From: Piezodorus guildinii | Lineage: Eukaryota; Arthropoda; Insecta; Hemiptera; Pentatomidae | Assembly (NCBI GenBank): GCA_023052935.1 | Contig: CM041298.1 | Coordinates: 52,521,813-52,585,812 of the forward strand | Direction of reading: 5' to 3' | DNA: 64,000 nt | Part shown: piece by piece, positions 53,766 to 63,108 of the stretch | Numbering within the stretch: the first letter of the stretch is position 1 | How the letters are laid out: the number at the start of each line of letters is the position of its first letter | The notes under the pieces: generated by a model | Told to the model about the DNA's origin: nothing | The model's database searches: none | What the model saw: the letters and a program-made list of their open reading frames with translations, nothing else | Made by a program: the position numbers and the translations under genes

Positions 53766-54205
53766 GGGAGCGGCATGGTCTAGTGGATAAAGTAGTAGTC
53801 AGGAGTTCTCCGGGTCCTGGGTTCGAATCCCGACCGTGACCAAGTATTATTTACTCTGTTATTATTCTGTTAAAGCAATGCTGGGGCTTTTTTTTGTTTA
53901 CCCCTACCTCGCCTTTGAAGGCTATACGGGGGTTTCTCGGGCCAAGGGGTGAGGGCGGGGTATAAATGCCGAGATGAAAGTCCCCCCGGTACCGAGGCTC
54001 GAACTCGTAATGTTTTGGTTTCTAATTTTTGGTTCTCTGTGGTTGCTAGGCAACGCGCGCTAAACCACTCGGCTACCCCGCCCCCAACGGCAATCCTGGG
54101 GCATGGGGCATGCTAGTGGGACATACCCAGCCTCTGTAAAGTTGGTACCCAAAAATGGAGAAAACCTGGCGGTTAAGCTTATCTTGGCCAAATCACTATT
54201 CCAAC
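53766..54205 (+). mobile_element. SINE2 with intact tRNA-like head, interrupted by SINE3
   Basis: Head GGGAGCGGCATGGTCTAGTG with A-box TGGTCTAGTGG and B-box GGTTCGAATCC. The body continues after the SINE3 insertion with GGGGCATGGGGCATGCTAGT, CCTCTGTAAAGTTGGTACCC and GAAAACCTGGCGGTTAAGC. Not a tRNA gene: the acceptor ends do not pair and the sequence continues into the SINE body. Confidence 0.88.
53888..54089 (-). mobile_element. SINE3, a distinct GC-rich tRNA-derived SINE
   Basis: Minus-strand head GGGGCGGGGTAGCCGAGTGG with a consensus A-box (TAGCCGAGTGG) and, further on, GAGTTCGAGCCTCGG (B-box). The A-to-B spacing is long because ACCACAGAGAACCAAAAATT and similar text intervene. The tail is TAAACAAAAAAAA. 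It is flanked by GCAATGCTGGGGC and GCAATCCTGGGGC (53875-53887 and 54090-54102), a 13-bp duplication with one mismatch. Confidence 0.85.
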
Positions 54206-54234
54206 GCTGAATTATTCTTTCTTGCTACTTTTAG

Positions 54235-54533
54235 ATTTACATAATTATGCACATTTTATTGCTGTAGTCATTGTCTTTACTAAATTCATTACTTTTTTTT
54301 GTACAGTCGTGCATTTTACAATATCATACAATTTTTTGTTAAACATATAACTTAAATACAATCCATATTTAACATAAAAATATAAACCATCTACAATATA
54401 TATGATTAGGGAAGTTAAAATCATCCATTTAAAAAAAATGTTTGATGACCTAATCATCCTATATTTATTTTATGATCCATTTGTTTCTACAAAAATATTT
54501 AAATTATGTTTTTAGTGATCATAAAATTAAAAA
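54235..54533 (+). repeat. Dispersed unit X, uninterrupted copy
   Basis: From TTTACATAATTATGCACATT to ATAAAATTAAAAATA. It is collinear with 60034-60725, which carries two later insertions. Non-coding; the 70-aa minus frame here is not preserved in the other copy. Confidence 0.75.
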
Positions 54534-54536
54534 TAA

Positions 54537-54838
54537 GGGGGCGGTGTGGTCTAGTGGATAGAGCGCTAGTATGATTTTCTCAAGGTCCTGGGTTCGAATC
54601 CCGGGCATGACAGAATATTATTTATTCTGTTAATTTAGCCGCTGGGCGACCCTAGGGTATGGGGACCCTCCTGGGGCTGACCCATCCTCTTTAAAGTGGG
54701 TACCCAATATTGGGGAAACCGCCTGGCCTATCAAGGCCTACTCACCTCATTGCACTGCCGCTGGCCTAGAAACAGTACGAATCTCTATATGTACTGAGCC
54801 CAAGACCCTCCATGGGTTGTAGTGGTAGGCGCAGGTTT
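54537..54838 (+). mobile_element. SINE2, full length
   Basis: Best SINE2 copy, about 300 bp. Head GGCGGTGTGGTCTAGTGGAT, A-box TGGTCTAGTGG, B-box GGTTCGAATCC, then CTGGGCGACCCTAGGGTATG, AAAGTGGGTACCCAATATTG, CTCATTGCACTGCCGCTGGC and ACTGAGCCCAAGACCCTCCA. It ends in a T-run. Pol III transcription from the boxes is expected. Confidence 0.9.
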
Positions 54839-55778
54839 TTTTTTTCTTTAAATCTTCACTTAAGTATTTTTTGGACCACATTTAACGGGATCCGAGTACA
54901 AAACTATTAAAAATCTGCTTGTTTGATAAAACCCTAATTTATAGTCCCAAAAATATAAATAAGAAAATTTTCTGGTCCTCCTTGAATAAATTTCTGATCA
55001 GGACTGTTTTGCTTTTAAATGATTTTATTTACGAAAAAAAGGTTAATCGATTTTTTAAAATTATTTACTTTTAAAACTTGGTTTTATCCTTCATATCGTT
55101 ATTAATTATGGCAGATGATTAATATAATGATTTAGATAATAGCTGCGATTTTTAATATTTTTTTTCAATGTACTAGAAGACCACTAAAATTATATTTATA
55201 ATAAACATAACCAGTAGTTTCTTAATTATGTTTAATTAATTGTTAAATATATTAATTTGTGTTAGTTTAGAATTCTGAGATAGAGTGTAAGATTGCATCA
55301 TATAGTTACACAGATTTAGGTCTTGTGCCTTTTCTCCGGACTGAAATCATGCTGTAGTATGTTGTTATTTCTTTTAATAATAATTATCATTTAAATTATT
55401 TCTAGGTTGTTATTATTGTTAAAACGACCTTTTTAATTTTAGAAACTAGGTACCCTGGTTAGTTAATTGCACCTGGCTTGTTCTAGAAGCCAAAGAAAGG
55501 AATCGAAATGAGACTTGTTATTTCTGTTCTATGATGGACAGCTATTCCTCTGCCAAAGTGTCCCTTTTTTACGCAGTCTTGTATAAAAAGAATACACTGA
55601 ACTTTACCTGTTTTTTAAAACAGTATCAATATCTCATTTATGTTCCATAATATGTCACTATAATAAGTAATAACACATCAAATGGTCAGAATCGGCGTTT
55701 TAAAAAAGTATATAACACAAATTGACTTGATAAAGCAGAAACTATAGCATAAATTAGAAAGAAAGAAAACTATAATTT
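54839..55778. other. No feature recognised
   Basis: AT-rich, no coding frame and no repeat that I can connect with others in the window. Confidence 0.4.
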
Positions 55779-56326
55779 TGTTTTGTAATTTTCAATAATG
55801 GACCTTAAAAAAAAAGGTGTTTTTAACTCAAAATTTCCAAATTCGCGTTTCAAGATACATTGAATCCTATTGATACAAGATACATTGAATCCTATTGATA
55901 CATTGATACGAGATACATTGAATCCTATTGATACAAGATACATTGAATCCTATTGATACATTGATACAAGATACATTGAATCCTATTCATACATTGATAC
56001 AAGATACATTGAATCCTATTCATACAAGATACATTGAATCCTATTGATACATTGATACAAGATACATTGAATCATATTGATACATTGATACAAGATACAT
56101 TGAATACGACAAAAAAACAAAAACTTTTGTAACCTTCCCCTCAAAATTTGAGGTCTTACATTTCAAGATACGTATAACCCAAATAATTTTTTTTTTTTAA
56201 ATCCGCCTGTCCGCCCTACGAAATTAAAAATACCTGATTTATAATTAATTAATTATCATTTTAACTTTATTAACTGTCTATAAATTGTTTTACCATAATA
56301 TAATCATTCGCGAATAATAAACCATT
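55779..56326 (+). mobile_element. R3 TIR-bearing repeat, containing a minisatellite
   Basis: Left end GTTTTGTAATTTTCAATAATGGACC and right end CGAATAATAAACCATT match the other R3 ends. The CTTACATTTCAAGATACG block and TCCGCCTGTCCGCC segment are as in copies at 9879 and 43925. The word CAAGATACATTGAATCC within it has expanded into the array at 55850-56107. Confidence 0.6.
55850..56107 (+). repeat. Minisatellite, about 25/33-bp units
   Basis: About nine copies of ACAAGATACATTGAATCC followed by TATTGAT, some extended by an extra ACATTGAT (8 bp). Units differ by single bases (TATTCAT, ATCATATTG, ACGAGATAC). The alternating short and long units indicate higher-order duplication. Confidence 0.92.
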
Positions 56327-56655
56327 GAGTAATAATTTGCAGCGTTTTCTGAATTAAATTTTATATATCCCTTAAAACACATTGAACCCTAAAAAAGAGA
56401 AAAATATGGTTTTTGTTTTTTTTTCCTCATTATTCTACCCTCCTTCATTCCAATCTCCCACAACCCAAAACAAAAACAAATTAGTTTCAACGATCAAATA
56501 AAACAACCTCATATCTTCATTTGTGATAAGTACGTACGACAATAAGCAGCACGTCTTGCACACGGGGCAGATAACACAGTACACGCAATACATGAACGCA
56601 CATAAACGTTAGTAATCACACATATACGCCCATATTCCGTGTTGAGGTTACTATT

Positions 56656-56934
56656 TGTTTGTTTGTTAATTTGTTTAACGTCACTTTATGTTACAATGGC
56701 TAATCGGACGATGCTACTAGTGGGAGTCCGAAATTTTTCCTATCCAGGTTTTATTAGGATAGGGATCTTTAACGAGTACCTGACATCGCACAGGCTCGGG
56801 ACCACCTTTTTCCCCTCCGGCATAACTAAGGATTTTTGCTCCCCTTAAAAAATCCTTCGACCTCCTTCGGGTTTGAACCCGTGACCTTTGGCATAGGAGA
56901 CTATCATGCTAGCTACCTAGCTACAAATGATCCC
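56656..56934 (-). mobile_element. SINE1, near full length
   Basis: Tail TTTGTTTGTTAATTTGTTTA, standard body, B-box complement GGGTTTGAACCCGTGACC and head CTACAAATGATCC. ACTATT lies on both sides (56650-56655 and 56935-56940) as a possible short target duplication. The 69-aa plus frame at 56639-56848 is SINE sequence. Confidence 0.88.
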
Positions 56935-57039
56935 ACTATTACTATTCAAATATGATAAAAAAAAAAACGAAAACATCTTTTTTAAAGTGTGTGATCTCCA
57001 GTGTGTTTAGTATTTAAAAAAATCCACCAAATTATTTTA

Positions 57040-57130
57040 TATACTTACCTTAGATAATATATAAATAAATGAATCGCCTTTTGCCTTAGTCATCTCATCA
57101 CACGTGAACGGCTTGACCGATTTTCCTGTT
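57040..57130 (-). repeat. Dispersed repeat R5, reverse copy
   Basis: Contains AATGAATCGCCTTTTGCC and TCACACGTGAACGGCTTGAC, the reverse complement of the block at 6055-6105 and 6228-6290. Confidence 0.6.
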
Positions 57131-57179
57131 TTTTTTTTTGTTTGTTTTTTTAAATTTATTATTATTTTTTTCTAAATAT

Positions 57180-57330
57180 TCTTAGGTTCTACTCCGTAAG
57201 TCCATATTGAACTTATGATAGTCTTGTAGGTAAGTCTTTTGTTGTTGAGTGGAAGATCAGAACGTTTGTCTAGTAAGTGTTGAAGTAGTGCTATTTCTTA
57301 TCGTTTCAGTCTTCTATTTGTAGAATTAAG
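57180..57330 (-). pseudogene. Jockey (family A-like) ORF2 fragment
   Basis: Collinear with 27005-27140 of the full-length jockey: TACTCCGTAAGTCCATATTG, CAGAACGTTTGTCTAGTAAG and TATCGTTTCAGTCTTCTATT. It covers the segment after the polymerase core (WTYGIE to RLKRQE), with no start or end. Confidence 0.7.
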
Positions 57331-57654
57331 AGTTGTTATAAAAAATAAAATAAATAAACTTTATTCACATATATATACATATTAACAAAATAAAATGTTA
57401 ACAATGATTTTAGATGAGTCATCCTTACAATCAGAAAATAGAGTTGTTTACTCATAAACTGAAAGAGAAACACAGCATTTTGTCACCTTCTAAACATAAT
57501 CGAATGAACTTCTTCAGAATGTGATAAATTTTCATTTTTTAAAATAGTGACTTATACCATTTTGCCATCTGCTTACAGATGTAAAATTTACGTTAAGTTA
57601 GATGTAAATATAGTGAATGTATTATATTGAGGATGTATAGTCGACTGTAGAAAC

Positions 57655-57805
57655 TATTATAGGTGGAATAATCAGGAATCAGTCATTTTTTGAAGTTTAT
57701 GCTTGTACATGGCTCAGTAATGCTCTGATAATGGCTCACAAGCTTGAGCCGAAACGTTGGCAAAATTGAAAATTTTCAAAAAAATTTTCCACCTATATTA
57801 TAGTG
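57655..57805 (+). ncRNA. Hammerhead-like stem-loop in a Penelope-like relic
   Basis: 57723-57770 reads CTCTGATAATGGCTC, loop ACAAGCTT, GAGCCGAAACGTTGGC and AAAATTG. GGCTC/GAGCC pair as stem II between a CTGATAA strand and a GAAAC strand. The unit is embedded between inverted words (TATAGGTGGAATAA at about 57659 and TTTTCCACCTATATTATAG at about 57786). This fits terminal repeats of Penelope-like elements, which carry minimal hammerheads. A in place of the consensus G in CTGATGA argues against activity. Confidence 0.45.
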
Positions 57806-58025
57806 AATGTAGGTGTCGTAAAATATCTGTTTCACGTAATTTCCGAAATTATATAAAAACTATTGAGATTAATGTTAAAGCTTGAGTAAGATTTTCTCAT
57901 TATGCAACTCATTAGTGCATTTTATTTATCGAGTATACGAATTTAAGGGAGAAATTAGCTGACGCGTACTGACATGGTATTTATTTCAAATTGTTGTTCA
58001 GGATATTATCATAATTTCTCTAAAT

Positions 58026-59353
58026 GAGACGTTGATTTCCAAAAGGTACTAAAGGACATTTTTTTCAAAGTTGATATTTTCACATATTTGTATTCTAATG
58101 GTTTGGTTTTATCTAAATCCGTCATCAAATTTTATCCAAGAAACATAAAAATCCTTTAAAAAAGTCTTTAAAAATTTCATTTCATTCCAAAAGGTACTAA
58201 ATCCACATTTTATTTCATTCCAAAAGGTACTATATCCATGTTTCGTTCCAAAACGTACTATATCCTATGTAAACAGATATAACCTTTCCTTTCATTTCCT
58301 TCCAAAAGGTACTATATTTCCTACTATACGGCAGAAGCACCTAACCGCGTAATATATCAGCATTAATTTATTGTTTTAATCATTTTATGCATTTTTATTG
58401 ATTCATTTAGCAAGTCTTGAATCACCGCTATTATTTTGATCACTGGTTTTAACCTAATAATCAGTTTTTAGGCTATGTGAAACAACTTAGTTGCGTCGCT
58501 TTGGTTCTTTTAGGTTGTCAATTAAATTAAGTTTTTTCATAGTATTTCTTCATGAAGCAACATAAATTTGGTTTAAAATTTTTCAGAAACTCACATTTTA
58601 ATAGAATAATGGTATTTTATGCAACAAATAGTTGGAATTAGCATTCCACGAACTTGCTAAATATGTGAAGAAAATCCGTGCATGATCTAACTTAGTAGTC
58701 GATATTTTATGTAAAATAAAAGCTCAAAAGTTATTATTTATCAGTATCTATGGTTAAATATTGTATACACGTCGTTAATAATATAATTAAATTTGCTAAA
58801 TTCACACAAATAGTAAATACAAGTTCAAAACAAACTTCATAATTACATACTTTCTAATTATAGTGCCATAAATAGATATATTGTCCTTTGAATATTCACT
58901 TTCTTTATGAATAATAGATAATCAATGTAATTGACCATCAAAGAAAGATGTTTCTCAGAGGGAGAATAAGGAAATATACATAACTTAGTAATTAACGATA
59001 TAAAGACGTTAGTTATCGGTAATGTTGGATCAGGAAGGTTATAGTGACTGTTACCAACTTACCTCGCGTTATATTCTTCCAAAAAGTACTATATCCCTTT
59101 TAATTCGTTCCAAAAAGTACTATATCCATGTTTCGTTCCAAAAAGTACTAAATCCATATTATATTGTTTAAAAGTCATCGGAAAAGTGCAATAATTTGGA
59201 AAAATGAGTTGGTAACAGCTTTATAAATCAACTTTTGATTTTAATAAAAAAAGAATCACGTAAATTAGGCCAATAATAAATAAATGACAGATTTTTGCGT
59301 TTCCTGTAAAATTCTCTAAAGTGGATATAATACCTTTTGGAAATCAACGTCTC
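58026..59353 (+). mobile_element. 1.33-kb TIR element with 4-bp TSD and internal motif array
   Basis: Starts GAGACGTTGATTTCCAAAAG and ends with its inverse ...GGAAATCAACGTCTC. AAAT stands on both sides (58022-58025 and 59354-59357). Clusters of TTCCAAAAGGTACTA(A/T)ATCC lie near both ends: about four at 58190-58310 and three at 59075-59160, as direct repeats. No coding frame, so it is non-autonomous. Smaller relatives are at 13276-13659 and 7705-8035. Confidence 0.88.
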
Positions 59354-60033
59354 AAATATGAACATTCAAACTTTCCTGCTATTTTCTTATTCGCTACTTA
59401 CTAAAAGTGAGCTGTTAAATTACATTTTATTACAGTGAATCTCTGCCGTACTTGATTTATCGTATGTTGTTATTATTTTTATGAGACCAAAGAATTAATG
59501 CAATCCTTTATGTTGTTGTCTAAAATTATTTTTCGGTTTAAAACTGGCAGTTTTTAATATACTTATTGGCAAGTAAGCATTGCTCATTAAGCAAGCTGAA
59601 AAACCAAAAAGCAGACTACGGGCTTTTGTTTTCGCCAAAGCTTTACTGTATAACTATCACTCTTTCTGAAAATAACCTGACCTCCTTACATATTTTTACC
59701 TGAGGTACTATGCTAGTACGTTATTGGTCTGTTGGTAACTGATGCTTTTGTGTTTCGCGAATCTGTTGTAATGGTAATAACAAGATCAGGTCTGGCTCAT
59801 GAATGCTTCGCTGCCCTAACTGGTTTCGAATCTGTGCAGTTCTTAGTTGCGTAACCATAGCTTCAACACAGGATAGGGTTACTCAATAATGTTACATGCA
59901 TTTAACACTTACTTAATATGATTTATAGTTAAAACGATCGTTCCAAAAAATATTTTTAGAATTATTTAATCAACTAGCCTAAAGAGTTATCTCATATTTA
60001 CAGATAGTAGTAATCGACACTATCCGCAAATTT
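59354..60033. other. No feature recognised
   Basis: The segment at 59700-59880 is less AT-rich, but no frame or RNA-like feature stands out. Confidence 0.4.
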
Positions 60034-60100
60034 ACATAATTATGCACATTTTATTTCTGTAGTCATTGTCTTTTACTGTACAGTCATGCATTTTACAATA

Positions 60101-60246
60101 GGGGTACTCACTACGTTTGCTATAGCATGCTATTTGTGTTATTTTGCTAAACTCGTCGAGTTTCTACAGTTATTTCCTGTATAGAATTGATGGGTTTAGC
60201 ACAATAGCACAAATAGCATGCTATAGCAAACGTAGTGAGTACCCCT
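60101..60246. mobile_element. 146-bp MITE with long perfect inverted repeats
   Basis: Ends GGGGTACTCACTACGTTTGC and its exact inverse; the arms pair for about 45 bp (through GCTATAGCATGCTATTTGTG and the following bases). The sister locus at 54320 lacks it (TTTTACAATATCATAC). With AAT as the duplicated target and A/T added to the ends, the empty site is restored exactly. A 3-bp duplication fits the PIF/Harbinger type; that assignment is tentative. Confidence 0.9.
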
Positions 60247-60327
60247 AATATCATACTACATTTTGTTAAACATACAAATTCAATACAATCCGCATTTAAT
60301 TTAAAAACATCTACTATATATATCATT

Positions 60328-60591
60328 GAATGATTGAATAAAGCCTTAATTGCAAGAATATCATTTAAATTATAATATTCAATTTGAGTTCTAATATAAG
60401 TGAAAAATAATAATAATTTATATACTTAATAAATGAATAAAACTATATAATTGTAATAATGTTCATTAATTGCTTGCAATATTTACAAAAGATATATTTA
60501 CAATATGCTATCCGTACAGGCCTCTACTTCCTCCGTAAGTATAACTGGTAAATGGTATAACTTCCCCGGTGACTAAACCTACTGGAAAGTG
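60328..60591 (-). mobile_element. 264-bp insertion with about 10-bp TSD, possible truncated retrocopy
   Basis: Absent from the sister locus at 54400. ATATATCATT flanks it (60318-60327 and 60592-60601). On the minus strand it opens with a 27-codon frame, HFPVGLVTGEVIPFTSYTYG then GSRGLYG-stop, followed by about 180 bp of AT-rich sequence ending in ATTCAATCATTC repeats. It could be the 3' end of an unidentified LINE with a short-repeat tail or a truncated copy of a host mRNA. I do not recognise the peptide. Confidence 0.55.
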
Positions 60592-60725
60592 ATATATCAT
60601 TAGTGAAGTTAAAAATACCCATTGGAATAAATAAAAAAACTTTAATGAGTTCATCATCTTATGTTCTATTTGTTTCTACAAAAATATTTAAATGATTTTT
60701 TTAGTGTTCATAAAATTAAAAATAT

Positions 60726-61704
60726 ACGTTATATTTTGTTGTGATTTATTTATTTAAAAAAATATATGATTTCATTCTAGCAGTTTCAATTCAAATGTTG
60801 GAGAAATAAATTTCTGTTTTAGACTTGAAAAAAAGATCATTATAAGTTATCGAATCGATTCATAAAACATTTATAAACGTCTTGAAATGAAATTGCAAGA
60901 ATTCGCATTAATAAAACTGTCATTAATGTTTCTCAATCGATTTATTTTATCACTCCCTATGTACTTAATTTGTTTAGTTCTGTTGCCTCTTAGATAACCC
61001 GAATCTTTTTTTAGACCTCTTAGTATTCTGGAGCTGAGGCTTGTTAACATTCCAGACCTCGTTGCTTGCCAAATTTAAGCAAGGGTGTAGTTTTCGCCTG
61101 CATCATGTCATTTTTAAATTTACAATTTTACAAGGAACATCGGGTTATTTGGAATATACTATTTTCATTTCAAAAGAAAGAGATAAATTAGGATGTTATG
61201 CCTACATACACGTATACACATATACAGGGTTATAAAATAATTTCTTAGCGTTTTTCAATATCTAAATTTAATTATCCTTTGTGTTTATAAAATGATGTTT
61301 ACTTAGTCAATAAGATTAGTAATGTTGCTTTTATGCATCCGTTTCAACCGAAATTCCTTATCTTTAAGTGGTATTTTGCTTGCTAAAAATTCAATTTCGT
61401 CATAGAATCGACCCTACTTAAGATATCTATTGCAAAGTAAAACAGACGTTGTACTATTATAATGTTAGGACCCACATATCCCGATGTACTTTATTTCCAG
61501 ATTCAATTTAATTTCATTCAACTGTATACTTAAAATGGTATTGAATTTTATAATTTTAGCTATCCGTTTAAAATTAATTAACAATAGCGGTTGCAATTAA
61601 TAATGAAAATGGAGCCTTTAATTCAAGGCTAGACGCAGGATTTTCCTTAGAAGGTTTTAAGTTAAAAATCGTTTAGGAAAAGAATAAGTTATGTTTTCAA
61701 AACA
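60726..61704. other. No feature recognised
   Basis: AT-rich. The 64-aa frame at 61041-61235 has no motif. No repeat of the families above is present. Confidence 0.4.
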
Positions 61705-61985
61705 CTGGACAAACTCTCGAACCTTCCACTCAACTTGGGCTCATCTACATGACTATCATAAGGCCGATATGGACTTCCTGGGTATAACTTTTAGGCTCCA
61801 ATAAACCATCAAATTCTCGTATCCAATCCAATCCTTACAATCCCATATCCTTCGTTGATTCGTCAATGCTCCTTAAATTATCACGATTAACTCGTCCATA
61901 ATTACCTTATTGTTTCATATGTTGCTTACTTGACCCGAACCGGGTACCTTTCATTACAAACTCCATTCCTACCGCACTTGGTATT
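61705..61985 (+). pseudogene. Jockey (family A-like) ORF2 C-terminal fragment, decayed
   Basis: Readable in pieces as KLSNLPLNLGSSTWLS, GRYGLPGYNF, SNPILTIPYPSL and LTRTGYLSLQTPFLPHL. These follow the order of the jockey ORF2 end: RSKLPVYYKRLIYTTIIRPI, WTYGIELWG, RIQSLQSKILRKILNAPYF, ARDRYPSFHSKLPAH. Multiple stops; no tail recognised. Confidence 0.65.
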
Positions 61986-62164
61986 TATTTATGAATTAGG
62001 AAAAACGGATTTTTTTTTATTCTTTATTCAAGTATTACTTGCTGGAGTTGTGGTCAAGAATATAAGATTATTATTTTTTTCTCTCTTTGTTAATCGGGTT
62101 GTCTTGATCTCGAAAATATATTAAATTTTTCTGTTTCTTATAAAATTTTGGTGTTCGTGCTCGT

Positions 62165-62471
62165 TATTGTAAAAAAAAAATATTTTATTTATTCAAAAGT
62201 TACAAAATATCGATAATAACACTTTAAAAGACAATAATGACAATCTTGATAATAACAATATGGCTATACTAGATCTGACATAGATTACGTACCGTAATTA
62301 CTGCGAGGACTTGAAGAGAGTGATCCCTGGGAGAAGGGACAGGGTATATAAAGGTTAATAGGACTGCTGAATAAGATTCAAGGAATATGGTGTGATCTGC
62401 AGGTGCACTATGGCCTCATGGTGGCGTGACTCCTCCGTCCTTATGAGAGTGAAGCCCACTGAACTCTAAAT
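62165..62471 (-). other. Region downstream of env; possible 3' LTR, unproven
   Basis: The expected place of the 3' LTR of the endogenous retrovirus. On the minus strand there is a purine-rich AAGGACGGAGGAG near 62420-62432 and an AATAAATAAAATA polyadenylation-type signal near 62178-62192. On the plus strand TATATAAAGG (62345-62354) is a good TATA box but faces the other way. The second LTR lies outside the window, so the borders cannot be fixed. Confidence 0.35.
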
Positions 62472-63080
62472 TTAAGGATTTGGGACGGTTTGTCTATTCT
62501 GTAAATATTGAAACCAAGCTCTGGCTCTGCCATCAAAACATTCAGGTGGTTGAGGATGGGTACTTGGATTATCATTTGAAGGATTAGAACACAGTAATTC
62601 CAGTTTACAATACTGACGATAAAGATTATAGCATAAAAGATATAAACATATTACATAAAATATATAAGAAATAAATTGGGATACAGTTATATCATAAGGT
62701 TCTAATTCTTCTATTTCTATATTACTTAAGTCTATTTGTTGTAATTCCTCAAAAGTAAAATTTGTTGATACAATAGTTTTATTATTAACAGAATGATAGG
62801 AAATAAAAGGAATATTTACATTGTCAACATAAGAAAGTGGTACATTTATATTTACAAATTTCTCTTTTTCATTAAGATTAAGGAGGCTAGTAGATGGTAG
62901 ATGATACATTTGTGTGTTTGTTACACTAGTTGTTACATTGCTAATATTAAAGGTTAAATATTGGTGTAATGTGGGTATAAGTTTGATTATAGGGTTTGTT
63001 CTTATTTCTACAGCTTTACAATCATTTAATTCTATATTCTTACATAATTCTAAAATACATTTGTCCTTAATCTCTATCAT
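62472..63080 (-). CDS. env: Errantivirus-like env, C-terminal part (after a frameshift)
   Basis: 202 aa carrying on from the upstream env segment in another frame. Cys-rich start (CILELC...NDC), potential N-glycosylation sites at Asn45, Asn48 and Asn107, and a membrane span at about 134-153 (FISYIFYVICLYLLCYNLY), followed by a cytoplasmic tail of about 45 aa. This is the normal plan for the membrane-anchored end of insect retroviral Env proteins, which are related to baculovirus F proteins. The first ATG-like codon here is not a true start. The break means no full-length protein can be made from this copy as read. Confidence 0.75.
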   Translation of the reverse strand: MIEIKDKCILELCKNIELNDCKAVEIRTNPIIKLIPTLHQYLTFNISNVTTSVTNTQMYHLPSTSLLNLNEKEKFVNINVPLSYVDNVNIPFISYHSVNNKTIVSTNFTFEELQQIDLSNIEIEELEPYDITVSQFISYIFYVICLYLLCYNLYRQYCKLELLCSNPSNDNPSTHPQPPECFDGRARAWFQYLQNRQTVPNP

Positions 63081-63108
63081 GTCTTTACAGTAATGATGAT
63101 TATTGAAT

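Larger units (their letters stand above)
60034..60725 (+). repeat. Dispersed unit X, copy with two insertions
   Basis: Matches 54235-54533 in three blocks (60034-60100, 60247-60327 and 60602-60725), interrupted by a MITE and by a 264-bp insertion. Comparison of the two loci defines both insertions. Confidence 0.75.

Noticed and set aside
53766..53840. Possible tRNA gene (intact A- and B-box)
   Set aside because: The acceptor ends do not pair, and the text continues into the SINE2 body seen in six other places. The same applies to 54537-54610.
55850..56107. Regularly repeated units resembling a CRISPR array
   Set aside because: Units are directly tandem without unique spacers, and the setting is an animal genome. 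It is a minisatellite.
62345..62354. TATATAAAGG as a host promoter TATA box
   Set aside because: No coding frame follows on the plus strand, and it lies in the expected LTR region of a minus-strand retrovirus.
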